A stretch of DNA of 64,000 nt from Opisthocomus hoazin (taxonomy: Eukaryota; Chordata; Aves; Opisthocomiformes; Opisthocomidae), in contig NC_134418.1 of the NCBI RefSeq assembly GCF_030867145.1, forward strand, positions 374,501 to 438,500, in the 5' to 3' direction. Below the pieces are notes generated by a model. It made no database searches, was not told the DNA's origin, and saw nothing but the letters and a program-made list of their open reading frames with translations. The position numbers were made by a program, and so were the translations under genes. Shown piece by piece: positions 33,489 to 48,400 of this stretch (its first letter is position 1; each line of letters opens with the position of its first letter).

Positions 33489-36400
33489 GTAAGTGTGAAA
33501 TTGTATCTCTTGGGATCTAACAAACATGAATCCAATATGTGGTCGCAGTTCAGTAAGGAAGATTATGATTTACTACAAATTCATATCTAAAAGTTAATCA
33601 TTTTTAAAGAGCATAGTTTCATAGACTTCATGGAAGAGGTGAATTTTATAAAAGCATGATGTTTAAAAGTAGGGAGTGTCATATTTTTGATCAGTGAAGT
33701 TGCTCATGTGCATAAATGAGGTTTTGTGCTGTTCCCTTCTAAAACTCTCCTTGTTTATCTCTCCTTGTCATATGCTGCTTTCTGCACTGTCTGTAGTGCT
33801 TCTCTGTCAAAATTATCAAACCCAATTCTACAGCTGTAGTAACTTGGATGGTGAAATGATCTGTATACCTGTTGATTACACAAATATTAGCACTCTGGGA
33901 GGGGTTCCAGGCATTTAAGCGGAAAGGATCAGAATTCAAAATATTACAAGATGGAGAATGAAGTACTTCTGTTGATAATTTCTCCCAGTGGTTAATCATT
34001 GTCATTGTGAAACTTGCACCTGGTTTCTAATTTGCATTTATTGGCTTTAGCTTCCAGGGATTTGTTAATGTATTTCCTCTTTTAGCTAGACTGAAGAACC
34101 TACTGGTATATTATACTTTCTTCCTCTAGATATAATCAGGTCCCTTCTCAATCTTCTAGCTGGTAATTGAAAGAGAACAGAGTACAAGTCTAAAATGCAA
34201 GGCATGTTTACAGGCCCTTAATAACTTCCAAGCTCTTCTTTGTATTCACTCTTTTGGGTTTTTTTCGATTCTACATTCCAATACTGAACTCAGCAATGCT
34301 CTACAGAGAGCTAAAAAATACCTCCTCCTCCTGTTTGCATGACTGGTAATCACATCTACTCTTTTGCCATAATATTGTGTTTCTCTGGGACTTGTCCAAG
34401 ACAGCAAAGTACATACTGAAAGACTAGTATAGACTACTATAGCTAGTAGCACACACTCGGTTGATAGGCATAATTCTAGTGTGAGCCCCCACTCCCCTTC
34501 TCCCCAGCTTTGCTTGGATGTTCTGCCTAGTGAGGCATCTCTTTGTTTTAGACATCTGCTGTTGTACTGGAGGCTATTTTTCAGAACTGTTCTTTCTCTG
34601 TTAGGAATAGTAAAGCATAGCAAGATGACTATCTTCTTCAGTGGACCTAATTTCACTAATAATGATATCTGGTCCTCTGCAGCTCCTGGAATCAGGAGCA
34701 GTTTTACATCTCTGTCTGATAAACATCTGTTCCGTTTCAGCCTTCTTCAGAAATACCAGGTCTCTGTTGCTTTTTCTGTACTCCTGAATTTGCCCCTTTG
34801 TTCTCAACAGGGCATGCTGTTTATCACATTGACTTTGTGATCTAGCTAGACAATAAGGTGGTACTTCTCAGTGAGGAACAAAGACAGAGCTTATTAGACA
34901 AATCATACCAACTCAGGAAAGCGCCAGAGCTGAAAACAGAGATTGGGACAGTACATTGGGAAGTGTCATATACAGTTACCCTTTTCTTAGTCTTTGCTAG
35001 GCATTTGTTTACAGCCTCTGCTCCTACTGGTCTACCCTATTGGCCTAACTCCAAAGAGCTAAGTCTGAAAAGCTTCCCTAGAAAGAGCAAGGGGATGCCA
35101 AAGAAAAGAAAACCAGGAACAAAGTAAATAATCTGTCTTTGGTGATTTGGTGGAGGACAACAGATGGTGACAAGAGGGGAAGTGAGCATTAAAGCGTGAA
35201 ACAATTTTAATGTGGGACTGAGTAAGGACTCTGAGCAGAGCACCTCCAGCTGATGAGCCCTGTTCCTTCTGGTTTTCCCTGAAAATAGGCAGCCATCCCC
35301 CACAACTCCCAGAGCCTCCCTGACAAAAAGGGCTTAAAAAGAAACAAGGGAGAAAGACATTAACTAGAGGGACTAGAAAATTACGAAAGTTAAATGGGCG
35401 AGGGTACAACATGTGGAAGGAGCCAGATGGGGCAGTGCACACAGTGCCTACCCCAGCTCGTGGCCAGCTTTGTTCTCTCATTTTTGTAGCACTTCTGTGG
35501 AAGTAATGTACTGTTGCAGGTTAAAATGTTTTGCTGGACACACAGGGTGAAGTTCCGAATTATTGCAGTTGTGTAATGAAGGGGCAGGGTCACATGTGAA
35601 GAAACATGTCAAGGCCTATCGCACTGGGCAGGGTGTCAGCACCTAGAAGAGGGGTGCAGTCAGAAATAGTTAAACACCACAATTTGTGCTGAGAAGCTTT
35701 TGTCCCGAGCACATTCCAGAATTGAAACTTCAGCTTGCGTAGGCTTGCCTAAGTTAACATTTAAAATAGCTGTGCATACACAAAAGAAAATGCAACTCTG
35801 CTGGCGCCAATTCCAAAGTACAGGTACTTAACGGGACTTCAGGCTGCCCTGCAGCCTGTGCTAAGCCTGTTCTGCCCCATTTAGCAGCAGTACTTGACCT
35901 GAGACAGCTGGTTTATATTTGTGTGAGCTGCAGCTGCCTCCTGAGATTGCAGGGCAGGCATCCGAACTGCAGGGAATGGTAGAATCATAAGTTGGAAAAG
36001 ACCACTAAGATCATCGAGTCCAACCATGCACCCAACAACACCATGCCTACTAAACCATATCCTGAAGTGCCATATCTACACGTTTTTTGGACACCTCCAG
36101 GGATGGTGACTCTACCACCTCCCTGGACAGCCTATTCTACTGTCTGACCACTCTTTCAGTAAAGAAATTTTTCCTAATATCCAATCTAAACCTCCCCTGA
36201 CACAACTTGAGGCCATTTCCTCTTGTCCTATTGCTAGTTACCTGGGAGAAGAGACCAACAACTGCCTCACTACAACCTCCTTTCAGGTAGTTGTAGTGAG
36301 CAATAAGGTCTCACCCTCAGCCTCCTCTTCTCTAGACTAAACAACCCCAGTTCCGTCAGCCACTCCTCTTAAGACTTGTTCTCTAGACCCCTCACCAGCC

Positions 36401-39400
36401 TCATTGCCCTTCTCTGGACACGCTCCAGCACCAAAACATCCTTCTTGTAGTGAGGGACCCAAAACCGAACACAGCACTTGAGGTGCCGAGTACAGGGGCA
36501 CAATCACCTCCCTACTCCTGCTGGCCACACTATTCCTGATACAAGCCAGGATGCCATTGGCCTTCTTGGTCACCTGGGCACACTGCTGGCTCATGTTCAG
36601 CCAGCTGTCGACCAGCACCCCAAGGTCCTTTTCCGCCGGGCAGCTTTCCAGCCACTCCTCCCCAAGCCTGTAGCGTTGCATGGGGTTGTTGTGACCCAAG
36701 GGCAGGACCCGGCACTTGGCCTTGTTGAACCTTATACAGTTGGCCTCAGCCCATCGATCCAGCCTGTCCAGATCCCTCTGCAGAGCCTTCCTACCCTGAA
36801 GCAGATCAACAATCCCGCCCAGCTTGTGTCATCTGCAAACTTACTGAGGGAGCACTCAATCCCCTCATCCAGATCATTGATAAAGATGTTAAACAAGACC
36901 GCACCCAAAATTGAGCCCTGGGGAACAGCACTCGTGACCGGCCGCCAGCTGGATTTTGCTGTAGCACTTTGAAGAAGCTTCTGGCTGCATCTGCGTGGTG
37001 CATTTATTGAAGATTTCTAACCTCACAGCAGAAGTGACTTGATAGCCCAGACACTTCTTGCACTGTAGAGTGCAAAGCGTGGCATCTTTCCCTAAGACTG
37101 CTCTCTTCACCATTCAGAGGTGAGGTTTGAACTGTCCCAGCTTTCTTCACCACCTTATTTGCAGAACCATCAGAGCTGTTTGTGAACACATGCCTGAGCC
37201 CCCTGATTCATAACTAGTCACGCTGAAAGACCCTGCTGTAAACCGTGGCTGCTCAGAAGTGATTCAGTGAGACAGAGCTCCAAGCATCTGAAGCAAACCA
37301 GTCATATGTTCATCTGTTGCCTCTTCTGTGAGGAAGGTGACCTTTGGCAGCAGTGTCTTGTGTTGCTTCAAACAGATTTAGTAGAGTTCACTAATAATCT
37401 CTCCTATGGCCAGAATTTGCCAGTTTACCTGCTGGGTATGCCTCATCTCCTTTGAATTCTTGTTGAATAGATATCAGGTAGCCTCAACTAATATGGTGTA
37501 GAGAAAGAGTATGAGAGGGGTCTACCATGATCCTGGACAGCCTGGTTCGTATTCAGACTGCCTTCTGTGGATTTAGCTGACCACTATAAAGTGATATGAA
37601 GTTCAGGGAATTGCTGAGCAACATATGTGAAAGAAGGGTTCAACAGCCCTGGACTGCAGGTAATCTAAATCAACATAGCAGGCAGTGACAATATGTCCCA
37701 ATATCCTCCAACCCATGAAACTGACACAAAGCGTTGTATTGGAGCACAATGGGTTAATCATCTGTGCATTTATAATGTTTATCTTGCCCTAATGAGTCAG
37801 ACCAGCTGTCCTCGGGGCAGCCATCGGACAATAGTAGCTGTTGTCTGAAGTAATAAAACACTTCTACAAATGACAGTCATAGAATATTTTTTTCTTTCTA
37901 ACACTTGCTCTGGTAGCCCGTCTTTGAAGCAGGAGGGTCCACAGACCCTTCCATCACTGTTTGCTTTTTTGATAATTGTTACTGTGGTGAATGTCCTAAA
38001 AGAGCAGTGTTAAGAGCCTAAGAAATGCCCTCCTGAGTCAGACCAGCAGTCCACCAGGCCTTGTCTCAAAAGGAAAGGCTATTTTGGGGGAGTACCCCAG
38101 CCCAGTCACTTTCTGCAGTTCATTCTCCTCCCACTCCCTTAGTTCCACAGCTGTTCAATTAAGAATGATAGAGGATACATTTGAGGCTATTCCTCTTGGT
38201 ATTTGCTTGTGGACCTGTTACCCACGAGTTTGTGGAACCCCTTTTTGAACCTGTTGCCATAGCATGACTCCAAACCCTCCCAAATGCAGGTTCCAGAGGT
38301 CCACAGCCCAATGAGTAAAGGAGTACGGATATGGCAGGGGTGACTATGGCCTAAGGATACCACACTGCTTCAGTGCTCCTATTTATGTCTCAGATTCTGC
38401 CTCTGTGTTATGCCTGGGCCGGAGAAGAGGGGCATGCCGAGCTACTACATTTTAGCTAGCAGCTGGCAACAGGTAGACAGCTGAAAACTTGAGGAGTGAT
38501 CATGTGTGTTGTTACTAGCATAACCGTCAAGTTTTGATTCGTATCACTGTTCACTGCTTTATGACTTGGCTCCTGCCCTCAGTCTTATCTCAGTGCTGTG
38601 AATTCAAAAGCCTCCTTCTACAGTATGGAAAAAATATTTCATATTATCAGTTTGACATTTCCAGTCATTCATTGAATACTGTTTTACAGCAAGTGAGAGA
38701 AAGCTTTGCACGAATTCAAGCCTGCATTTCAGAGCTCCGTTCACTACCACGAGAAGGCTGTTTCCCACAGGGGGGAAATGGAGTGGTACAAGCTGTGCAG
38801 GATGGATTGCAACAGTTCAAACAATACAGCAGACACACCGTAGCAGGAGGCTCAACAAACAGTTCTGTTGAGGTAAGAAAATTTAGGAAGGTGGTGGGAG
38901 CCATCCACCAGACTTGCCGCACGTTAGCACATTAAGATGATAGTCTGTGTGGTATCTAAGGTCTATGGGGGGGAGAGAGAGTAATTAAGAAAAGCCCTCC
39001 AAAATACCCCATGTGGCAATCTCTGAATGCTCATGGAAACAATGCAGATTCAGGTTTGAGTTGCATATGGATGCTAGCTTACTTTACAGTATAGAAAAAT
39101 GAATTTAATTTCCAGGCATTTGAGATTGGGTGTTTATTCAGGTTTATTTTGATTACTTGTACAGAAGAACTTTGTCAAAGGCAAAGACGTTCATAGTACT
39201 TATGGACATGATTTTCCTTTCAGCCTACAGTTAAATTCTGTGGTTACAGTGTCTGGAACTTTCGCTGATACAAAGGTCCTCACTGTGCCTGAAAGCATGT
39301 TCACAATTCATTGAAAGTGAACTCATACAGACAAAAGAAACGAATTTCATCCTGAGAGTAGTTAGTATAGTTGCAAATGACAGGAAAAGCTTACAGAATG

Positions 39401-42400
39401 ATCATTATCTTGGCACAGTCCTCTCCAAATCAGTTTTCAGAGGAAAAAGAAAATATGGTCAGTATTTGGAATAAAAAGAGGGTTTGTTTATAATTACCAT
39501 TTTTCTTTTCTCAGTGGCATCTCAGGAGTTCCACAGGGCTCCTACTCTGCAAATTGTAATAGGGGTCCCTTACAAAATGTCATTGGCAATGGCTGCGTGA
39601 AGTAACTGAAAAGTCTAAAAAGACCGTTGTAAGCTCTGTACAGCAGACAGCCCCTGAAACTCAGGAAGCATCATGTCTGTTCTTGGCATGCAACCCTACA
39701 CTGGGTGAATGGAACAAGGGTAATCTCTGGCACCTGTATGGCAGACACAGCAAGAATGGGGCAATCACAGAATCACAGAATCACAGAATAGTAGGGGTTG
39801 GAAGGGACCTCTGTGGGTCATCTAGTCCAACCCCCCCGCCGAAGCAGGGTCACCTACAGCAGGCTGCACAGGACCTTGTCCAGGCGGGTCTTGAATATCT
39901 CCAGAGAAGGAGACTCCACAACCTCCCTGGGCAGCCTGTTCCAGTGCTCCGTCACCCTCAGAGAGAAGAAGTTCCTCCTCATGTTCAGACGGAACTTCCT
40001 GTGCCTCAGTTTGTGCCCATTACCCCTTGTCCTGTCACTGGGCACCACTGAAAAGAGCTTGGCCCCATCCTCCTGACACCCACCCTTCAGATATTTGTAG
40101 GCATTTATAAGGTCCCCTCGCAGCCTTCTCTTCTTCAGGCTGAACAAGCCCAGTTCCCTCAACCTCTCCTCGTAGTGGAGATGCTCCAGTCCCCTCACCA
40201 TCCTTGTAGCCCTCCGCTGGACTCTCTCCAGTAGCTCTTCATCCTTCTTGAACTGGGGAGCCCAGAACTGGACACAGTACTCCAGATGAGGCCTCACCAG
40301 GGTAGTGTAGAGGGGAAGGAGAACCTCCCTTGTCCTGCTGGCCACACTCTTCTTGATGCACCCCAGGATCCCATTGGCCTTCTTGGCAGCCAGGGCACAC
40401 TGCTGGCTCATAGTTAACCTGTCGTCCACCAGGACACCCAGGTCCCTCTCCGCAGAGCTGCTCTCCAGCAGGTCCACCCCAAGCCTGTACTGGTGCATGA
40501 GGTTGTTCCTCCCCAGGTGCAGGACCCTGCACTTGCCCTTGTTGAACCTCATCCGGTTCCTCTCTGCCCAGCTCTCCAGCCTATCCAGGTCACGCTGAAT
40601 GGCAGCACAGCCTTCCGCCATTGCAGCACAGCCTTCCGCCATTGCAGCACAGCCTTCCGCCATTGCTTTGCCCATGCCCCAGAGAACTGGGAGAGAACTG
40701 TGCCTGCTGTAATCCTGATGCACTAGCACTTGATCCACACTCCTTGCCCTTTACAAGGCCTTGAATAAGGTGCAGCTGCTAATGCATTAAGAGCACTCTC
40801 TCTCACTTCCCACTTCATGAATCATGCTTTATAAATGTATATCTCTCACGTTCCAGCTACACTCACATAGCTTAGGAAATTTAATAAAATACAGCCTAAA
40901 AGCAAAGTCTACAGCTAAATAAGCATTCCTGCATCACAAAAGGTGTTTGTGTTAATCCCAGCTCTAGGCTGTATGTCACTCTGTATCCAGTGCCACAGCA
41001 GTTCCCAAACTTCCTTGGAAGGAGGAAGGCCCTGGGAAGGGAAAGTGTTTTGAAACACCACATGCAGACATTTTCTTTCCACTCAGGCTTTGTGAAGTTT
41101 TGGGAGTAGCTACTGATTGTTTGCCTGGGGAAAGCAGAACAGGGACTTGAGCTAAATAAGTCTTGTTGGACAGGTAACTGACATGAGTTGGTATGGTAGG
41201 ACAGCGTGATGTTTGTCTTGGATTTCAGTACACATATATGGTGTCTTGTTTCCCAGAATTCTCAGTGGGAATGAACATGCTCACAGTAGGTCTGTCCAGT
41301 GCTTCCTGACCCAATTGCATAGGTGTGTTGTCACTGTTTAGCCTGAGCAGTGGCTCCGATGTCACCCTATGCACAGTGAACATGCCAGAAAATTTTAGGT
41401 ATTCAGCAATCTAGATGTCTGAGAGATCTGATGTCCAGAAATCCTGCATGAATATATTGAGTCCTCAAATCCCTCTGGGCAGATTCCTGTAGAAAAAGGG
41501 ACATATCTAGGGAAAAATATATGTACAGCAGTCCTGGGGCAGGATCTAATAGATTTTGGTGCACGCTAGTGGCTGTATTCTCAGCTGGGTGTGTATACTT
41601 TCATAAATGGGAGGGAAGTGCTAACAACACATGAGAACATATATGCAAATGTAGAAAGCAGAGCACAGTTCACAGGAAGAAGTATTTTTTAAAGTAGCAT
41701 CAACTGATGTGAAAGGACAGGCAGTTATCAAGAGGGGAAGGACTCAGAAGTGGTGTTTTCTTCTGGACGCAAGGAAACATCAGCTCCAAACTATCTTTAA
41801 TTTCAGACTCCACAGTAGGGTTCACCTGGTTTTGGAGCTTTGTCAGTCTTAAAAAGGAATCCAGACTCCCATGAGTGAAATTTCCCCAGTCCTACTTTAT
41901 TTAGATCCTTAAGCCCTTCCAGAGTCATGCTATGATTAGGCAGACTGTCTCAGCTGTAATTAAGATTCACTTCTAGTGCCTATGCAGGGAGCCTTTTTCC
42001 TCGTTTACTGCTTCTCTGTGTTTTTCTAGGTATTTTTCCTGACCATTTCAAATGTGATTTGTGCTTTAATTTAAAAGCTGGGTGTTGGAACAAATGAACT
42101 ACACTTTTGAATCAAGACCTTCTTTGACACACAAGAAAATCCAGGATGTCTTCTAGTATAGTTGGAGGAATGAGAGCTACATTCAAAATTAAGTTATCCA
42201 TGAATATAGAGAGTTTATACTCCACTAAGTGATCCTTGTTCCTCTAGATTATGCAAATACATTATACTTTTCATTGCAAGGGGATGTAAGACACCTACTG
42301 CAGTGATAGGCTGTGGTATTATATACTTACTTGAAAGTGTTGACCACTGTTTTTACAATCTACTTTCATTTTCTCATAGCAACAATGTACATAGGTGCAG

Positions 42401-45400
42401 CACTAATCCCTCCTCTTCTGACAGTTTACCAACCTCTATTTGCTCTTGTATACTTGGATCAGACTGGAAAATTGGGTGTCCTCCACTCTTCTGGAATTAG
42501 TCTGACCTTATACCACCACTTTGTTGATAATTTGATAGGTAACCAAATATTTTTCTTCCTGGTATCAGAAAATTGCAAGTTCACGTGGCTATCATAAACA
42601 TACACTATCCCTGGCCCTGCAAAGGTCCTGGATATGTATACTCAGTCCCATCTAAAGAAGACCCTAGAGGACAGTCTTTATAAAAATGCACAGGGCAATC
42701 TAAGAAGATGTGGAGCTGGCTGTCATGCCTAGCTGGAACAGCAATCTGACCAAGATTTGTATGATTAATTGCAGTATACCCCAACCAAAGAATTATGTGG
42801 TATATTTTTGTGTTAAAAAAACCCCAACAAACAAACAAAAAAACCACCAGCAAAACCACAACACTCAAACAACAAGCAAACAAAAATCCACTCTCAAACA
42901 TGCGTGGATTCTAACTTGAAAGATTTCTTGGGGAGGGCAAGAACTCTGTAACCCAGGACGCATGGCCATTCTTCAGAAACATCATGCAGCAAACTGTGCT
43001 TAAATTGCTGCATAGAGAATCTCTGCCAGAAAATATCTCACACGGTGTTAGAGAACACTTGCAGAGGGTCAGTTGAACAGGTAGGAGTAGCTCCCTGCCG
43101 TCCATGTAAACTACAAGCCTTTCACCAACAACTGAACATACAATCCCCTTCCCTTCATCACATTCAAAATAACATCCACACGGGAGACTTTGAATTTTCC
43201 CGGTTTCCATACAACAGCAAATACCACAGACATCAGTCACACTTGCCAGCTCTAGGCGTCCCTCAGAGTTGCTCCATGCTAATTACATTTCCTTCCCTGT
43301 TTCCGCTGCCTTACTTCCCTTTGAGCTGCTTGTGACAGGCATCAAATGTTTCTTCCAAGAATGCATGCCTTACAAAGCAAAGGGAAAGAAAAATTAAATG
43401 AAGAATAGCTTTTTTTGTGGCTTCTTTAGTGGATAAAATTTATAGTGATCCTATTTCATTAGAAAAGTAGCCAAAATAAAACTAGAGAGATAATTCAAAG
43501 AACACAGAGATCTGAAATACTATAATACACTTGATTTTTAGCACAGGTACTGGACAGGGTACTGAGAGCTTCCAAAAGGCAACACATCATACTTGCCTAT
43601 CTTGTGGAAACTTTAACTCAAAGTTTACTTCTGTGGAGAATTTCAAGGACAAATGCCTTCTCTCCAAGCTAGCAATCCTTCCTGTTCTGCATGCTGCATA
43701 AATGTAACCTGTGGATGAAATTCAGTCTTCTGCAAATCCTGACAAACGGTGTTTCACAGACCTAAATGGGATCTAAGGAGTGGCCTTGGTCTTTCACATA
43801 AGGGTGAATAAGCACCATCAGATCACTGAGGAGCAAAGAAGTGAGGAGAGCACCTACAATTCTCAGGCCTTTGTTGAAAAATAAAAGCCAGTGATCACGG
43901 AAAGGCAGAAGGGTATTTCATCCTTACAAAAGGCCATGTTTCTAAAACAGGCAGCTTTCTGCTTCAGATGCTTCAGTGACTAAAATAGTTTTCATCATGA
44001 GCATTTTTTTTTTATGCAGAGCAAGTTGAATTTTTGTTTGTTTCCTTTTCTCAGAAGGCATATAAATGTTTTTGGTTAGGTACAGTATGGAAGAAGGGAA
44101 AAAAGAAAAAAGATATCTTATTGGAAGTGAAGCCTGGATAAATTAAGCCAGTTAAAGTAGGTATTTACCCTGTTAAATTCAACTGTATCAGGTAGACCAG
44201 GTGTGGTGACCAAGTACTTAACATATCCCACAAGCATTTTCTATTTAGTCCACTGTGAAGAGAAGTAGCAATTCTGTTTCTGTAATCCGTTAAAGCATTA
44301 GTGAAACACTGGAACAAGTTGCACAGAGAGGTGGGAGATCCCCCATCCCTGGAAACATTCCAGGCCAGGCTGGACAGGGCTCTGAGCAACCTGATCTGGT
44401 TGAAGATATCCCTGCTCATGGCAGGGGGGTTGGACCCTTCCAACCCAAACTATTAGAAAACAGAATCACAGAATGGTAGGGGTTGGAAGGGACCTCTGTG
44501 GGTCATCTGGTCCAACCCTCCTGCCGAAGCAGGGTCACCTACAGCAGGCTGCACAGGACCTTGTCCAGGCGGGTCTTGAGTATCTCCAGAGAAGACGACT
44601 CCACAGCCTCCCTGGGCAGCCTGTTCCAGTGCTCCGTCACCCTCAGAGGGAAGAAGTGCTTCCTCATGTTCAGACAGAACTTCCTCTGCTTCAGTTTGTG
44701 CCCATTGCCCCTTGTCCTGTCGCTGGGCACCACTGAAAAGAGTTTGGCCCCATCCTCCTGATCCTCACCCTTCAGATATTTAGAGGCATTTCGAAGGTCC
44801 CCTCTCAGTCTTCTTCAGGCTGAACAAGCCCAGCTCCCTCAGCCTCTCCTCGTAGGAGAGATGCTCCAGGCCCCTCATCATCCTCGTAGCCCTCCGCTGG
44901 ACACTCTCCAGCAGCTCCTCATCTTTCTTGAAGTGCGGAGCCCAGAACTGGACAGAGTACTGCAGATGGGGCCTCACTAGGACAGTGTAGAGGGGAAGGA
45001 GAACCTCCCTTGACCTGCTGGCCACACTCCTCCTAATGCATCCCGGAAATTTGTAATTATTTTTTTTTTATCGCCTTCAGAGTCTGCATCCCCAGCAGGC
45101 CCAGCTGCACGGGGGAGTGAGCCATGGTGGCGGGAGGGACGTGGCGGGGAGGGAGCCGGCTCTCCTCAGGCGGCACCGGGAGACAGGGCTGAGCTCATCT
45201 CCGCGCTCTCACACACACAGAGTCCTCCCTCCTCCTGGCCCTTCCCCCGAGCGAACGGCGGTGGGCGAGCGGCCGACACAAGCTGGGGCTCTTCAGGCTC
45301 CCATCACGGATGCAATGGCAGCCTCCTCATCCCCCCCCTTCCTCCTCCCCTAAACATATTAGGAGAAGTGTTTCTGCATTGAACTGTAAGGCGTGGAAAA

Positions 45401-48400
45401 GAGAAAATAAGCCCCACTTCACTGGATTTTTGCAACTCTTTAGTTCCATCTGGTTTTTGATGGGATGAATGTCAGTTTCTACCAATACAATTTTGTCCTT
45501 CTGTTTCAAGACCTTCATGCCTTGGTTAAGTGACATTTTGCTGCATCAATGCCCGATTGCCAAACTGACATCTCAGTGGCACTGTTACTGAGTTACAGTA
45601 ACCCATGGTGCTGGCTGAAAACAGCAAATTACAGGTATATAATTACAGTCAGTAAACAACTGAGCAGTTAATAATTGGGAACAAGTAAGATCAGTATCTG
45701 TGAAATCCTGCAGCAGAGGGAAGCTGCTTAGCAGAGGGAGTGTGCACAGCTGGCCAGGAGGAGAAAAGGCAGCCTGCGAGGGGCCAGACCTGTCACTGAG
45801 ATGCAGTGGCTCATCTCAGCAGAGAAAGTTACCATTTCTGTTTGTGAAGCCTTCTCTTCTGAAAGTGCTGATTTTTTGCTGTTACACTGCTAAAGCAACA
45901 CGACTTAAACCAGAAGGCTTTCCACATGCTTCCGTCCATGTGGGATAGGCTATGCCGGAGCTGCACGCCAGGAACACAGGGCTGCTGTGCTGCCTGCACC
46001 ACCATCCCACTGCTGCCATGCAGCAGGTGAAGCCTGGAGGGCAACAGCAGTGGAGCATGCTGCAGGCAGCCAGCCACACGTCTGCTGCAGGAAGGACACG
46101 ACAGGACTGTGAGCAGCAGTAGGATGAAGAAACATAGTATGTCAGAAGCTGTTGACGAAGTATGCTTACATGTGAGCTAGCAGAAGCACAAGCGCTTAAG
46201 GAAGCATTACAGTTATATTAGAAGTACAGTTTCTTTAGCATGAGACCATGATGGCCAGGCTTTATAGTACAAGAGCACGACTGGACACGTGCTTGCGCAA
46301 ATCGGTTGTAGTCTTTAGGCAAATGTGCATTTTCCTAACAGTTAAACCACAAAAAGGCAAGAATATTCCTAGTTGACTAGTAAGCATAGGAGGCAGACTG
46401 TGTTACAACCTGCAATCATTTAAAACCCAAATATTTGTTACAAGTATTGGAAGTGCCTACTCTTTTGAGATCCTGACTTCAGAGGGGAAAAACCAGCAGC
46501 ATCAGCAAAGCTAAGTCTCAGCAGCAGCTACAGGGCAGGAAATGTGGCCAATCTGCAATAGGATGAAAAGCATTTTTCAAGTCACCAGCAGCCCATTTTT
46601 TGCCAGATTAGGAAGTATAATGGCATTAAGGGATTCTATCTAGAAACTGTGGTAATGCGAAAGGAAGTCACAGTAGCTACCTCAGTTTTTGTATGTGGTA
46701 AAATATTTCTCCTGGTCTCTGACCAGCATGTGCTAGTGTGACTCAGAGTGTGAAAAGGATAAACTGGAGGTGATAGGCTACAGATGTAATGCAGTCATGG
46801 CTTTGATGAAATAAAGGTGCATCAGTGTAGCAAATGCTCTGTCTATAGGTCTGAAAAATATAATTATATCTTTTAGACAGTTTGGCTACCCCAGCTCAAG
46901 AGCAGTCCCTGTTAGCCATTTTCATTAGTTCCTCAAAGGAGCCCATAATAATTTTTTCATTCCCAGTAACTCAGAGACAAACACCAGGGATAAGTTTGGT
47001 TGGAGAGGTATACTTTGTCAGGGAAATCAGGCTTGATCTGACATCAGCAAGGCTGCCACAGCTCCATGCCCACAGGCCCAACCAGTTGTGAGGCTGAGCA
47101 TGTGTCCCCGCAGGCAGATGCACACAGAGCACGTGTGTGTAACATATATATGCAAAGTTGGTCACACAGATCACAGACAGACACTCAGAGCACTGGCACA
47201 AACACAGACTGCACCAATGGCCTCAGGCTGCTCCCCTCTCTGGCTGAGCAGGATGGAGATCCACTAGCAGGAATATGTGTGTGTGCGCGTGTGTATACCC
47301 ACACATATCTATCTCCGTATGTACAGTGTGGATCCCTCCAGCAGCTGGGCTCTGATACTCAGTCTCCCCAGTTCCTGGCATCTGGACATATGAGTCCCCA
47401 AGGCTGCAGCCTCACTCCAGCTGCTGGTACACATCATCGTGTGTACACACCCACAGAGACAGAGCTGGCCAGGACACCCTTTGTCTCTCCGATAGCCAGC
47501 TCCTCCTGTGGTCTCACCCTTAAGAGACCCCCTTGCTCCCAGGCCATTTCACCTATTCACCAGCTGGTCCATTTTGATCTTTGCTAACGATCTCATTGTC
47601 ACTCACACTTGCTCCAGCTGCTGCACCAGACACACAGGCTTCCAGTCTGTGGTGTGCCTCCGGCTGCTGTGCTGACACATATGCCCCCACCCCCCGCCCC
47701 CGCAAACGTCCACACACAGGAGAGGCCTCATCCAGGACAGAACTGGGAAGTAATTTAAGAAGAAGATGGGACAGACTGTGGTGATCGGGGCAGGGCTCAC
47801 CAGGCAAGCATGCTGACCAGCCAACTGTTTACACAGGACCAGCTCTTTTTATCACCTTACCCCTCTATTTTCCTGCATTTGTTCCTTCCCAAATCACCTA
47901 GCTCCATCCCTTTGCCCACTTTTGGTTTCTCCCCTAACCATCCAGTAATAAGCCTTGTGCAATCCCAAACTGCTCTTCCCCTGCATCCCATAATGTGTCC
48001 CACACCCCTAGGCAGCATCCCCCCTTCTCAGTCAGGAAGGTGCTCGGGGTTTGAGTCATCTTCATGGGTTTCACACCCGGACAAGGGCTCTCCAGGGACA
48101 GTGGCCCTCAGAGGGTGTCCCCTCCTCCAAGCCCCTAATTTGTTTCCTAGTCCAACACCATGTCCCTATGCTTCATGCTCGGGGAAATGGGCCTCTGATG
48201 GGCTGAGGGCAGTAGCCAGAACAGGGCATTATTTGGGCTCTTCTGCTTGTCACTGTCTCTTCTCCTTCTTGGGTGTGCAGATGAGCTTCCAACAAATAAC
48301 CTAAAGGTTTTCATGAAATTAAGGTTTACTAGTATGGGAAATGCTCTACCTGCAGCTGTATATATAAAAAAAAATAGTATATTTAGATGGTTCTGCTCCC

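Noticed and set aside
45117-45353. 79-codon frame in the GC-rich islet as a retrogene
   Set aside because: No recognisable protein, no polyA tail or target duplication.
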